Numbered from the stretch's first letter, positions 35,901 to 44,543 are shown. The stretch: 64,000 nt of DNA from Conchiformibius kuhniae DSM 17694 (GCF_000428785.1 NZ_AUAP01000003.1:62001-126000); one strand, 5' to 3'. Numbers and translations: made by a program. The notes: a model not told the origin generated them from the sequence alone.

Positions 35901-36302
35901 ATGGGTGTGAGAGACAAATATCCTTTTTTGAATAAGTGGTTGATTTTATCCATGCTGTGGTGGTGCGGCGGGGTGTACGCGCTGGTGTGGCGCGAGGGCG
36001 GGGGCGTGCCTGTGCCGCCGTTTCCGCATTTTGACAAGGTGGCGCATTTTGCCCTGTTTTTCGCACAAACATGGCTGCTTGCCAAAGCGTGGTTGTGTGT
36101 GCGCCGCCCCGTGCCGGTGTGGGGATTGGCGGTGTTTGCGCTGTGTAATGCGGTGGCAAGCGAGTGGGCGCAAGCGGCGTTTACCGTGTCGCGTCAGGCA
36201 GACGTGTGGGACGGGCTGGCAGACATGGCGGGTGCGGGCGCGGCGCTGTATGCGGCACGGGTGTTGGAAAACATTCGGGCGCGGCGCGGCGGGCGCGGTT
36301 GA
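35901..36302 (+). CDS. VanZ-like membrane protein
   Basis: The 133-residue protein has four hydrophobic helices and the VanZ-like signature PHFDKVAHFALFFAQTWLL, followed by SEWAQAAFTVSRQADVWDGL. VanZ-family proteins act in the envelope (teicoplanin resistance in enterococci), but the role of this short form in Gram-negative bacteria is unknown. I chose ATG 35901 because the hydrophobic domain begins soon after it. Confidence 0.78.
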   Translation: MGVRDKYPFLNKWLILSMLWWCGGVYALVWREGGGVPVPPFPHFDKVAHFALFFAQTWLLAKAWLCVRRPVPVWGLAVFALCNAVASEWAQAAFTVSRQADVWDGLADMAGAGAALYAARVLENIRARRGGRG

Positions 36303-36500
36303 GCCGGCGCGCGGGCGGGAAAACGCGCCGGTGTGGCAGAATTCGGCTGGACAGATTGGCAATACACAGGCAAAATCATATTTTCCAAGCGAAACGCGCT
36401 GCCGTTGGGGCGGTTGGTGTCGTAAAATCCGTTGTATCGTACCGCTTGGTTTGAAAATGGCTGGTTTTTTGTTAATTTTTTATCAAATAGGAGTTTGATG

Positions 36501-36701
36501 ATGGCTCAATCCAAAATTACGGTGGGCGGCTTGAAAGACAAGGGCGATGCGGACAAACTGGTATCGCAAACGGAGCAGGTGGCGGGCGTGCGCTGGGTAA
36601 ACGCCAATTGGGAGCAGGGCTATGTGGTGGTAACGCATAGCGATGCCTTTGACGAAACCGCATTCAAAGCCGCCGTGCAAGCTGCCGGCTTTTCGGCATA
36701 A
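36501..36701 (+). CDS. Heavy-metal-associated (HMA)-like domain protein without CxxC
   Basis: A 66-residue single-domain protein with the ferredoxin-like HMA fold pattern (ITVGGLKDKGDADKLVSQTE; GVRWVNANWEQGYVVVTH; FKAAVQAAGFSA). The metal-binding CxxC of copper chaperones is replaced (GGLKDKGD), so classical Cu(I) binding is unlikely. ATG 36501 has TAGGAG at a spacing of 7. Function unknown. Confidence 0.75.
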   Translation: MAQSKITVGGLKDKGDADKLVSQTEQVAGVRWVNANWEQGYVVVTHSDAFDETAFKAAVQAAGFSA

Positions 36702-36949
36702 AGCCTACACCTGTTTTTTGCCATGCCCCTGCGCTTGCGGGGGTATTGTTTTGACGGACGGCAAGGCAGTGCCGCATGCCAAACAAAGTGCATTGAAAAA
36801 TGAAATCATGACCCACCCTGCGGGCGTGTCGTCATTTCAACCATATTTGCCCCAAAGGGCGTAAAAATGCCACCCAAACGCCACAACACGAAGATTGCGC
36901 CCGATGACATTCTGCGTGTTGCCACAAACAGACATACATGGGAGTTTTG
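36702..36949. other. Intergenic region before riboflavin synthase
   Basis: It contains a hairpin CCCCTGCGCTTGCGGGGG (terminator of the HMA-like gene, near 36726) and a short MITE-end fragment GGGCGTGTCGTCATTTCAA near 36824. I saw no FMN riboswitch signature. Confidence 0.45.
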
Positions 36950-37585
36950 ATGTTTACCGGAATTGTTCAAGGCTTGGGCGAAATCACCGCCATCGACCGC
37001 CCCGCCGCCGATTTTTGCACCCTGACCGTCCGTTTGCCCGCAGGCATGGGCGCGGATTTGGCGGTCGGCGCATCGGTGGCGCACAACGGCTGCTGCCTGA
37101 CCGCAACTGCCGTTGCAGGCGACACCGCCCGTTTCGACCTGATGGCGGAAACACTGGCAAAAACCAATTTGGGCGCATTGCACATCGGCAGCCGCGTCAA
37201 TATCGAACGTGCCGCCCGCATCGGCGACGAAATCGGCGGACACCTGATGAGCGGACACATTTGGGGGCAAACCGTCATCACAGCCATCACACAAAGCCAA
37301 CACAACCGCACCCTGTGGCTGTCACTGCCCGCCGCCGTGCGCCCCTATGTGCTGCCCAAAGGCTTTATCGGGCTGGACGGCTGCAGCCTGACGGTGGGCG
37401 ACGTGCGCGAAGAAACATTTTGCGTACACCTGATTCCCGAAACCCTGCGGCGCACCCTGTTTGGCACGCGCCAAGTCGGCGAACGGATTAACATGGAAAT
37501 CGACCCGCACACCCAAGCCGTTGCCGACACCGTTGCCCGCATCTTGGCGGCGCGTGGCGAAAGCACGACACCTTGCCCGATGTGA
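36950..37585 (+). CDS. ribE: Riboflavin synthase alpha subunit
   Basis: The enzyme dismutates two lumazines to riboflavin. The 211-residue protein begins MFTGIVQGLGEITAIDR and shows the two lumazine-binding repeats (about 1-97 and 98-197) with the GGHLMSGHIWG and GLDGCSLTVGDV motifs. ATG 36950 follows GGGAGTTTTG. It is monocistronic here. Confidence 0.95.
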   Translation: MFTGIVQGLGEITAIDRPAADFCTLTVRLPAGMGADLAVGASVAHNGCCLTATAVAGDTARFDLMAETLAKTNLGALHIGSRVNIERAARIGDEIGGHLMSGHIWGQTVITAITQSQHNRTLWLSLPAAVRPYVLPKGFIGLDGCSLTVGDVREETFCVHLIPETLRRTLFGTRQVGERINMEIDPHTQAVADTVARILAARGESTTPCPM

Positions 37586-37649
37586 AAAAATATTTTTCAT
37601 TAAAAATAAAACTCTTGAGCAATATTGCGGAAAAATCCGCATAAACATT

Positions 37650-37678
37650 TTGACAAAATGCCGGCAGCTTGGCATAAT
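37650..37678 (+). promoter_or_regulatory. Promoter of the tRNA-Arg/tRNA-Glu pair
   Basis: TTGACA (37650-37655), 17-nt spacer, CATAAT (37673-37678). Confidence 0.7.
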
Positions 37679-37718
37679 ACGTTCTTTCTTGATTGCGGCT
37701 GTATTCGCAGCGAGACAC

Positions 37719-37795
37719 GCACCCGTAGCTCAGTTGGATAGAGTATCTGGCTACGAACCAGAGGGTCGGGCGTTCGAATCGCTCCGGGTGCGCCA
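37719..37795 (+). tRNA. tRNA-Arg (ACG)
   Basis: Acceptor GCACCCG/CGGGTGC, D arm GCTCAGTTGGATAGAGT, anticodon loop CTACGAA (ACG), T arm GGCGTTCGAATCGCTC and CCA. Confidence 0.95.
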
Positions 37796-37808
37796 TCAAG
37801 AATCATAC

Positions 37809-37883
37809 GCGCCCATCGTCTAGCGGTTAGGACATCGCCCTTTCACGGCGGTAACCGGGGTTCGATTCCCCGTGGGCGTGCCA
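37809..37883 (+). tRNA. tRNA-Glu (TTC), second copy
   Basis: GCGCCCA acceptor, anticodon loop CTTTCAC, GGGGTTCGATTCCCC T arm, CCA. It differs from the 6767 copy mainly in the D loop and lies 13 nt after tRNA-Arg. Confidence 0.95.
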
Positions 37884-37889
37884 ATTTCC

Positions 37890-37924
37890 TACCCCTGTTT
37901 CCCAAGCGGAAACAGGGGTATTTC
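37890..37924 (+). terminator. Terminator after the tRNA pair
   Basis: TACCCCTGTTTCC-CAAGC-GGAAACAGGGGTA followed by TTTC. Confidence 0.85.
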
Positions 37925-37945
37925 AATGGCATGGAAAATCCACAT

Positions 37946-38198
37946 TAGGGCGTGTCATCAATTGACCAAGTAAACCCCGCACCTCCATTTCCGCGCAGGT
38001 GTAGCTTGGGTTGGAGCGAAGCGCAAACCCAACAAAATCCATAAATTTTCGGAAAAATGTTGGGTTTTCACTTCGTCTTAACCCAAGCTATGCTTGTTTC
38101 ACAAACATCAGGCAGTGGATTCCTGCATTCGCGGGAATGACGGCGTTTTGGTATTGTAATGATTTATAGTAGAAAATTTTAATTGATGACACGCCCTA
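37946..38198. repeat. MITE copy carrying a nested second element
   Basis: TA-GGGCGTGTCATCAATTGA at the left and TTAATTGATGACACGCCC-TA at the right: textbook TA-flanked inverted termini. An 89-bp inverted-repeat element is inserted at 38002-38090. The right TA gives the yggS stop codon. Confidence 0.9.
38002..38090. repeat. Nested inverted-repeat element (TAGCTTGGGTT ends)
   Basis: TAGCTTGGGTTGGAGCGAAG at one end, complementary AACCCAAGCTA at the other, with internal CAAACCCAACA/TGTTGGGTTTT arms. The same element lies at 43108-43195. Confidence 0.75.
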
Positions 38199-38885
38199 GC
38201 GTTTGCCGAAAATCGCGCTGCCTATCCGCACCATGGTTGACCCATGCGCCACCGCTTCCACCAAATCGCCGCTCATGCCCATCGACAAAGTGTCTGCTTG
38301 CGGGAAATCCTGCTGCAAACGGGCGAACAGCCTTGCCATTTCTTGAAACTGCGCCCGCACAAACTTGGGCGGATGCGCGGAAGGCACGCACATCAATCCG
38401 CGCAAATGCAGATTCGGCAGTGTTGCCACTTCGTGTGCCAAGGGCAACATATCATCGGGTGCAATGCCGTGTTTGGCGGGGTTGCCACTGATGTTGATTT
38501 CCAAGCACACTTGCAGGGGCAGCAAATCGGGTGGGCGTTGTTCGTTCAGGCGGCGGGCGGTTTTGGCGCGGTCGAGCGTGTGCAGCCATGCCGCACCTTC
38601 GGCGACGGCGCGGGTTTTGTTGGATTGCACATGCCCGATGATGTGCCACACCAAATCGGGGCAGGGGCTGTGTAATGCCTGTGCTTTGTCTTGCCACTCG
38701 CGCACATAATTTTCGCCGAAATCGCGCTGACCGGCGCGGTAGAGTGTTTCAATATCCTGAGCGGGAAAAGTTTTTCCAACTGCCAACAGTGCCACGCTGC
38801 CGGTTTTGCGCTCGGCTTCGTGTTCTGCGGAACGGATTTGTGCCAATATATTGCGCCAGTTTTGTGCCAAAGGGTTTTGATTCAT
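38196..38885 (-). CDS. yggS: Pyridoxal-phosphate homeostasis protein (YggS/PROSC family)
   Basis: The 229-residue TIM-barrel protein binds PLP at the Lys in LLAVGKTFPAQDIETLYRAG; RDFGENYVREWQDK, WHIIGHVQSNKTRAVAEG and SMGMSGDLVEAVAHGSTMVR are all family blocks. YggS buffers cellular PLP. The TAG stop is created at the junction with the MITE. No partner gene is adjacent on the same strand. Confidence 0.94.
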   Translation of the reverse strand: MNQNPLAQNWRNILAQIRSAEHEAERKTGSVALLAVGKTFPAQDIETLYRAGQRDFGENYVREWQDKAQALHSPCPDLVWHIIGHVQSNKTRAVAEGAAWLHTLDRAKTARRLNEQRPPDLLPLQVCLEINISGNPAKHGIAPDDMLPLAHEVATLPNLHLRGLMCVPSAHPPKFVRAQFQEMARLFARLQQDFPQADTLSMGMSGDLVEAVAHGSTMVRIGSAIFGKR

Positions 38886-38916
38886 CGGTTTATTTTTTGG
38901 TGTTGGGCTTTTGCAT

Positions 38917-39108
38917 CGGGGGTATCAATTGGCGATAAAGCCACTGTGCCGTCATTCCCGCGCAAGCGGGAATCCAAAACAGATTCCAACAAACGTTGAT
39001 AAAATATCGCTTGCCAAGCATCAGGTAGTGGATTCCCGCATTCCCGGGAATGACGGCTTTTATATTACACTGATTTTCAGTATAAAAATTTAATTGATGA
39101 TACGCCCA
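38917..39108. repeat. MITE copy with dRS3-type repeats
   Basis: Two ATTCCC..GGGAAT units (near 38953 and 39032) and a right end AATTGATGATACGCCC; the left end is diverged. It lies just upstream of yggS. Confidence 0.75.
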
Positions 39109-39112
39109 AACA

Positions 39113-39152
39113 AAAAGGTCTGCAACCGTGATGATTGCAGACCTTTGTTTTC
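39113..39152 (-). terminator. Terminator of the porin gene
   Basis: AAAGGTCTGCAA pairs with TTGCAGACCTTT; T-rich on the minus-strand side. Confidence 0.8.
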
Positions 39153-39194
39153 TAATGCAGACGGCGCAGGATTGCGCGGTCAGGCATCAGGTGT

Positions 39195-40367
39195 TTAGAA
39201 GCGGTGTTTCAGACCCACGCCGACAGTACCCACACCAGTACGGCTTTCTTTTTCCTTACCAAACTGAACGTAGCCGATTTGGCTGTTCAGCTCGGTACGT
39301 TTGGAGAGATGGTAATCTGCACCGATAACACCTTGAATGTATTTGGCATTGTCGTCTTTTACAATTTTCAGCTCATCGTTATAGCCTTTGGCATTGAAAC
39401 CGTAGGCTGCGCTGCCTTTCAGGGTTACCGCATCGTTGATGGTGTACGCGGCGGAAGCGGCAACTTCTTGGAAGCGTACCAAGCCTGCATCAACATTTTG
39501 TGCGTGTTGGTATGCCAAGCCTGCGGTTACGGTGTCGTTGCTGAAGCCTGCTTGTGCCACAGCTTGATAGCCGTATTTGTGTTTGGCACTAACTTTTTCG
39601 CCCTTTGCTGTGCGTACTGCATATTCGGCATTATTGGCACCGCGTTTTACCGCAGTGGCTGCCACATCGGCGAAGAAGCCGCCTCCCGGTTGTTGGAAGC
39701 TTGCGCCAACACCGTAAACAGGACGGTCAATGCGTTTGTTGCCTTTGTCGCCATCGGCATCGTTGGCATCGCTGCCGCCCATGCGGTTGTTGTCGCTGGG
39801 GGATACATAGGCTTTGGCAGTGAAACCGCCCATATCAGGCGTGGTGTAACCAACGGCTACGCGGCGTTTGGTAACGTCATTAGAACGAGTGAACATGCCC
39901 AAGCCCGCAGCGCCGCTGTCGTATTCCCATTGGTCGAGTTTGCCGTTTACTTCGGTAACGGGGTTGTGAAAATAACCTGCTTTCACTTGACCGAAAGCGC
40001 CTTCCAAGCCGATGAAAGAATCGCGAGTGCCGAAACCTTTGGATTCATTCACTTTGCCCATGATAGGCTCAAATTCGCCAGTGGCGGGGTTTTTCTTCAT
40101 ACCGACCACAACATCTTTAGCTGTGCGACCACCGGCAATATCAACACCTTGTTCCAATTTCCAAATGGCTTTCAAGCCTTCGCTCAATTGCTCTTGACCT
40201 TTGAAACCAATGCGCGAACCGTAGTCCACGATGTTGGTTACGGTGCCTTTGGTGTTTTTCTCTTTGCTCACTTCCACACCGCCTTTGATTTGGCCGTACA
40301 GAACCACTTCGGCCATAGAAGCGACAGGCAGGGCTGCCAAAGTGAGGGCAATCAGGGTTTTTTTCAT
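39195..40367 (-). CDS. porB: Major outer-membrane porin (PorB-like, Gram-negative porin family)
   Basis: The 390-residue trimeric-porin homologue has a signal peptide (MKKTLIALTLAALPVASMAE), the neisserial start EVVLYGQIKGGVEV, the SRIGFKGQEQLSEGLKAIWK and FGQVKAGYFHNPVTEVNG strand-loop regions (constriction loop) and the terminal KHRF. ATG 40367 has AAGGA at a workable distance; ATG 40376 lies too close to it. Loops such as the one near residues 195-215 (rich in N, D, G) should be surface-exposed. Confidence 0.93.
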   Translation of the reverse strand: MKKTLIALTLAALPVASMAEVVLYGQIKGGVEVSKEKNTKGTVTNIVDYGSRIGFKGQEQLSEGLKAIWKLEQGVDIAGGRTAKDVVVGMKKNPATGEFEPIMGKVNESKGFGTRDSFIGLEGAFGQVKAGYFHNPVTEVNGKLDQWEYDSGAAGLGMFTRSNDVTKRRVAVGYTTPDMGGFTAKAYVSPSDNNRMGGSDANDADGDKGNKRIDRPVYGVGASFQQPGGGFFADVAATAVKRGANNAEYAVRTAKGEKVSAKHKYGYQAVAQAGFSNDTVTAGLAYQHAQNVDAGLVRFQEVAASAAYTINDAVTLKGSAAYGFNAKGYNDELKIVKDDNAKYIQGVIGADYHLSKRTELNSQIGYVQFGKEKESRTGVGTVGVGLKHRF

Positions 40368-40479
40368 TTCTGTCATTCCTTAAATTTAGAAACAAAACAA
40401 CGAATGTGCATGGAATGCAATCCGCATCGGTTTTTAAAACGCCCCAACCCGCCGGTTGAAACGCCTCAATTCAGGTAAC

Positions 40480-40508
40480 AATATAAAGGTTTCGCCCGAA
40501 AAAAACAA
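40480..40508 (-). promoter_or_regulatory. Porin promoter
   Basis: Minus-strand TTGTTT (40508-40503), 17-nt spacer, TATATT (40485-40480), giving a leader of about 100 nt. Confidence 0.6.
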
Positions 40509-40844
40509 ATCAATTTTTGCGTTTTGGCGGATTTTTTCGCGGTTTCTGCCTTGCCCGAGTGCGGGAAAGGTGGCGGAAACTTTTGGAAAATCAGGAAAAT
40601 TCGCAAAAAATCAATCGTCAAAACCCCATGTTGCGCCAACGGGGGTGTTGTGTGTTTCATACAACTTGTGCCGTTGGTGCTGATGCCACCCAAACTGTAT
40701 CACGGGGTATTCTAGCATATTTTTTGGGCGGCGGCAGGTTTTTTGCTGTTTTTCGGTGTACGGGGCGTGGCTTGTCTGCTTGTGCCGTAAGGCTTTGTCC
40801 TTCAGGTTGGGGATATAAGGGGCGTACTGCGAAACAGTCCTTCC
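40509..40844. other. Non-coding region upstream of the porin promoter
   Basis: Of intermediate GC content, with short A/T runs near 40520, 40600 and 40720. Frames present have no family resemblance and poor codon use. It may hold regulatory sites for the porin; I see no clear operator. Confidence 0.4.
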
Positions 40845-41032
40845 TAGAGTGTGTCATAATTTAAATTCTTGAATTAAAAATAAATATATTAAAAAATTGC
40901 CGTCATTCCCGCGAATGCGGGAATCCACTGCCCGATGTTTGGCAAGTGATGTTTTATCACGGTTTGTTGTGCTTTGACTTGGATTCCCGCCTGTGTGGGC
41001 ATGACGGTGTGGTGGTTTTTCGGTTGATGTCA
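40845..41032. repeat. MITE copy with dRS3-type repeats
   Basis: TA-GAGTGTGTCATAATTTAAA at the left, one exact and one diverged dRS3 palindrome inside, GGTTGATGTCA at the right. The mutL stop codon TGA lies in the right end. Confidence 0.75.
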
Positions 41033-42856
41033 TTGTCCGCGCAGAAACAGTTTGTCCAAGTCGTCCAAGCTGAGTTTGACCCATGTGGGGCGTCCGTGGT
41101 TGCATTGGTTGCTGCGGGGGGTGTGTTCCATGTCGCGCAGCAGGGCGTTCATTTCGGGCAGGGTGAGTTGCCGCCCCGCACGGACGGAGTGGTGGCACGC
41201 CATGGTGCCGAGCAGTCGGTTTTCGTGTGCTTCCATCAGGGTGCTGCTGCCGATTTCGTCCAGTTCGCGCAGCATTTGCCGCAGCAGGTCGGGGGCGTGG
41301 CGGTGGGCGAGCATGGGGGGCAGGGCGTATAGGGCGATGTGGTCATCGGGGGTGTGGCGGGCGTCCAAGCCGAAGCTTGCCAAGGTGTCGCGGTGTTCGG
41401 TCAGGGTGGCGCATTCGGTGCGGGTGGCGGGAAATTCGATGGGAATGAGCAGTTTTTGGGTGTCGATGCGCCCGTTGTCGCGGCGTTGGCGTTTCATTTG
41501 TTCGTAGCGGACGCGTTCGGCGGCGGCGTGCATGTCGACCAAGATTAATCCGTCTGCGGCTTGGGCGAGAATGTAGGTGCCGGAAAGTTGGGCAAGGGCG
41601 AAGCCGAGCGGGGGGGTGTCGGCTGCGGTGGCGGGGGGCGGGGTGGCGGCAGACGGTGCGGGGTCGGGGCGGTACAGTTCGGTGTAGTGTTGCAGGGCGT
41701 TGCGGTTTTCGTTCAGGCGCGGGGCTGGGTGTCGGGTGGCGGGGGCGTAGGGGGCGGGCGTGTGTTTGGCGCGGTGTTCGGTGTTCGGCATGGCGGGCGT
41801 GCCGGCTTGGGGGGCGGTGGGCGCAGGCAGCCGTTCGGCAGGCGCGGCAACGCTTTCGGTGAGTGCGGCGCGGGTTTGGGCAAGGGCTTTGTTCAGGCTG
41901 TGGAAGATGAGTTGGTGGACGGCTTGGCTGTCGCGGAAGCGCACTTCGGTTTTGGTGGGGTGGACGTTGACATCGACCATTTCCGGCGGCAGGGTGAGAA
42001 ACAGCACGTAGGCGGGGGAAAATTGTTGGTGCAGCACGTCGCGGTAGGCTTGTTTGACGGCGTGGCTCATGACTTTGTCGCGCACAAAACGGCGATTGAC
42101 GAACAAAAATTGGTTGTCGCTTTTACCTTTGGCGAAGGTGGGTTTGGCAATCATGCCGTGCAGGTGCATGTCGCCCGCCGTTTCGTCCACCGCCAGCGCG
42201 GCGGCGGCGAAATCTTCGCCTGCAACGGCAGCAATGCGTTGGGCGTGGCTTTGCGGCGGGTGGCGGAAGATGTTTTTGCCATTGTGGCGCAGTGCAAACG
42301 CCACTTCGGGATACGCCAGCGACAGGCGTTCGGCGGCGGCGGCGCAATGGGCGTATTCGGTGGCTTCCGATTTGAGAAATTTGCGGCGGGCGGGGGTGTT
42401 GAAAAACAGTTCGGCGATTTCTACTGTGGTGCCGACGGGGTGGGCGGCGGCGGTAACTTTGCTGATGCAGCCGTCTTCGGCGCGGATTTGTGCGGCGTGT
42501 GCGTCTGATGCGCGGCGGCTGGTCAGCGTCAGCCGCGACACGGCGGCGATGCTTGCCAAGCCTTCGCCGCGAAAACCCAAGCTGCCCACCCGTTCCAAAT
42601 CGTCCAGCGAGCGGATTTTGCTGGTGGCGTGGCGCGACAGCGCGAGCGGCAATTCGGCGGCGGCGATGCCCGCGCCGTTGTCGCACACGCGCATCAGCCT
42701 GATGCCCCCGCCGCCCAGCTCCACCGCGATTTCGCCCGCGCCCGCGTCCAAGCTGTTTTCCAATAATTCTTTCAGGGCATTGGCGGGGCGTTCGACCACT
42801 TCGCCGGCGGCAATTTGGTTAATCAGATGGTCGGGCAGGGGCGCGATGGCGGGCAT
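41030..42856 (-). CDS. mutL: DNA mismatch repair protein MutL
   Basis: The 608-residue MutL has the GHKL ATPase domain (about 1-330): IAAGEVVERPANALKELLEN, DNGAGI, RHATSKI and GFRGEGLASI. A Pro/Ala-rich linker follows, then a dimerisation domain with DMHAAAERVRYE, matching the DxHAxxExxxxE endonuclease motif of MutL proteins from organisms lacking MutH. ATG 42856 (MPAIAPLPDHLINQIAAGEV) fits the family. Lengthening the N-terminus to GTG 42904 is not supported. Confidence 0.95.
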   Translation of the reverse strand: MPAIAPLPDHLINQIAAGEVVERPANALKELLENSLDAGAGEIAVELGGGGIRLMRVCDNGAGIAAAELPLALSRHATSKIRSLDDLERVGSLGFRGEGLASIAAVSRLTLTSRRASDAHAAQIRAEDGCISKVTAAAHPVGTTVEIAELFFNTPARRKFLKSEATEYAHCAAAAERLSLAYPEVAFALRHNGKNIFRHPPQSHAQRIAAVAGEDFAAAALAVDETAGDMHLHGMIAKPTFAKGKSDNQFLFVNRRFVRDKVMSHAVKQAYRDVLHQQFSPAYVLFLTLPPEMVDVNVHPTKTEVRFRDSQAVHQLIFHSLNKALAQTRAALTESVAAPAERLPAPTAPQAGTPAMPNTEHRAKHTPAPYAPATRHPAPRLNENRNALQHYTELYRPDPAPSAATPPPATAADTPPLGFALAQLSGTYILAQAADGLILVDMHAAAERVRYEQMKRQRRDNGRIDTQKLLIPIEFPATRTECATLTEHRDTLASFGLDARHTPDDHIALYALPPMLAHRHAPDLLRQMLRELDEIGSSTLMEAHENRLLGTMACHHSVRAGRQLTLPEMNALLRDMEHTPRSNQCNHGRPTWVKLSLDDLDKLFLRGQ

Positions 42857-42948
42857 GGCGGGAATACTCGGAAGGGCAAAGGCGTACTTGTACCACGTCC
42901 GCACGCCGGTGGCAACCTGCCTTACGGCGTGTTGTTGGATAAATTTTC

Positions 42949-43274
42949 TGTAGAAAATCAGATTGATATAAAAATGATGTTATTTCTGCGTAGGTGGGAA
43001 GCCACTGCACGATGCTTGACAAGTGATGTTTCATCAACGCTTTTTTAAATTTTTTTGGATTCCCGCCTGCGCGGGAATGACGGTATTTTTATACTGAAAA
43101 TCAGTGGTAGTTTGGGTTGGAACGAAGTGAAAACCCAACGATTTCATGATAAAACAATGTATTGTTTGGTTTGCACTACGCTTCAACCCAAGCTACACCT
43201 GCTTCGATTTGGATTCCCGCATTCGCGGGAATGACGGTGCAGAGATTTTTCGGTCAACTGATGACACGCCCTTA
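42949..43274. repeat. Composite MITE with nested second element
   Basis: Internal dRS3 palindromes near 43060 and 43212, an 88-bp TAGTTTGGGTT...AACCCAAGCTA element at 43108-43195, and a right end TCAACTGATGACACGCCCTT whose last bases form the stop codon of the TraB/GumN gene. Confidence 0.8.
43108..43195. repeat. Nested inverted-repeat element, second copy
   Basis: TAGTTTGGGTTGGAACGAAG at the left and CTTCAACCCAAGCTA at the right, matching the element at 38002-38090 at both ends. Confidence 0.75.
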
Positions 43275-44216
43275 GTGCTTGGCGGGCAGCACGGGTTCGA
43301 CCCGATAACCTTTTTCGCGCAACAGCTTAATCAAGCCTTGCTCGCCGAACAGGTGCGCCGCACCCACTGCCACCGTGTTGGCTTGTTTGTCCAGCATGGC
43401 GGTGAGCTTGGGCAGCCATTGGCGGTTGCGCCGCACCAGCAGCACATCGTTGCCGAATGTGCGCCACAAGGCGCGGTCGGCGGGCGGATAGGGCAGATAC
43501 TGTTTTTCGTCTTCCATCTGGCGCCACAGTGCGGAAACCTGTCCGGTTTCGTACAGCTTCAGCAGGTTTTGTGCTTCCGCCACCTGATTTTGCGGACGTT
43601 TCAGCACCACATCGATGGCGCGAAGTACCGCATCTTCGGGCAAATCCTGAAAGATTTTCATTGCTTCCACACCTTCCAATTCCGTTACTTCCTTGTTTTG
43701 CACCCGTGCTGCTTTTATCAGCAATGCATCGATGCCGTATTTTTCGTTATAACCTTTCGGCAATATCGCAAAATCCAAGCTCATCTTCACAAACCAAGGC
43801 TGCCAGCGTTGTTCGGGTTGAAACATGGCACGGATTCCGGCGTCTGCCACATGGCGGCGCAACACTTGCTGGAAACGTGCGTTGCGTTTTTCACCCAGTG
43901 ATTCGCGCAGGGTGTGCGGTGATTGTGCCATGTTCATCATCAGCATGGCACGTTCCATGCCTGCTTTGCTTTGGAAAAACGCTTCGTCAATTTGTGTTTC
44001 CACCACCAAGCGCGGGGTTTGCGCCAATGCCTGACGGTAGGCTGTGGGCAGGGTGTTGCCCTGTTTGCCGACATGCACCGTGCCAATCAGGTAGCTGGTG
44101 GGGGTGTGGTCTTTGCTGATGCGCCAAATAAAGGTTTCGGCTTCGGGCGCAAGGGCGGCGCACCACGCCGACAGGGTCATCAGCAGGGCGCAAAATACGT
44201 TTTTCATCATTTTCAT
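43272..44216 (-). CDS. Exported TraB/GumN-family protein
   Basis: The 314-residue protein starts with a signal peptide (MKMMKNVFCALLMTLSAWCA). The TraB/GumN fold is marked by FIWRISKDHTPTSYLIGTVH, LVVETQIDEAFFQSKAGMER and the C-terminal NTVAVGAAHLFGEQGLIKLL. These are putative metal-dependent peptidase-like proteins of unknown substrate. The ribosome-binding site is provided by leader copy L5; the stop codon TAA is at a MITE junction. Confidence 0.88.
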   Translation of the reverse strand: MKMMKNVFCALLMTLSAWCAALAPEAETFIWRISKDHTPTSYLIGTVHVGKQGNTLPTAYRQALAQTPRLVVETQIDEAFFQSKAGMERAMLMMNMAQSPHTLRESLGEKRNARFQQVLRRHVADAGIRAMFQPEQRWQPWFVKMSLDFAILPKGYNEKYGIDALLIKAARVQNKEVTELEGVEAMKIFQDLPEDAVLRAIDVVLKRPQNQVAEAQNLLKLYETGQVSALWRQMEDEKQYLPYPPADRALWRTFGNDVLLVRRNRQWLPKLTAMLDKQANTVAVGAAHLFGEQGLIKLLREKGYRVEPVLPAKH

Positions 44217-44543
44217 CAAAATTCCTTTTTGATTGGAAACCCCGCCGTTTACGGCGGTAAAATTGTTTTTTATTCGGGGGAGCGGGCGTGTCATTATTTA
44301 AATTTTTATACTGAAAATTCAGTGAAGTATAAAAAATCCGTCATTCCCGCGAATGCGGGAATCCACTGCCCGATGTTTGGCAAGCGGTGTTTTATCAAAG
44401 TTTGTCGTGCTTCGATTTGGATTCCCGCCTGCGCGGGAATGACGATGCCGTGTTTTTTCAGTCAATTGATGACACGCCCTAAACCTGTCCGCATCAGGGC
44501 AGGGCATAGGGCGGTGCTTTATGTGCAGCTCTGTGCGTTGAAG
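44217..44543 (-). repeat. Leader repeat copy L5, interrupted by a MITE
   Basis: The 3' part (44217-44283: CCGCCGTAAACGGCGGGGTT and AAAAAGGAATTTTG) abuts the TraB start. The 5' part (44482-44543: GCTTCAACGCACAGAGCTGC) lies beyond a MITE at 44284-44481. So the leader predates the MITE insertion. The 5' part also encodes the last residues of EarP. Confidence 0.85.
44284..44481. repeat. MITE copy inserted in leader copy L5
   Basis: GGGCGTGTCATTATTTAAAT at the left, two exact dRS3 repeats (near 44345 and 44423) and CAATTGATGACACGCCC-TA at the right. Confidence 0.9.

Noticed and set aside
36702..36949. FMN riboswitch before riboflavin synthase
   Set aside because: I looked for the conserved AGGG and GGTG-containing elements and did not find them; the region holds a terminator and a MITE fragment.
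40517..40864. Plus-strand frames upstream of the porin
   Set aside because: Low-complexity Arg/Cys-rich translations, no start signal; the region is better read as porin upstream DNA.
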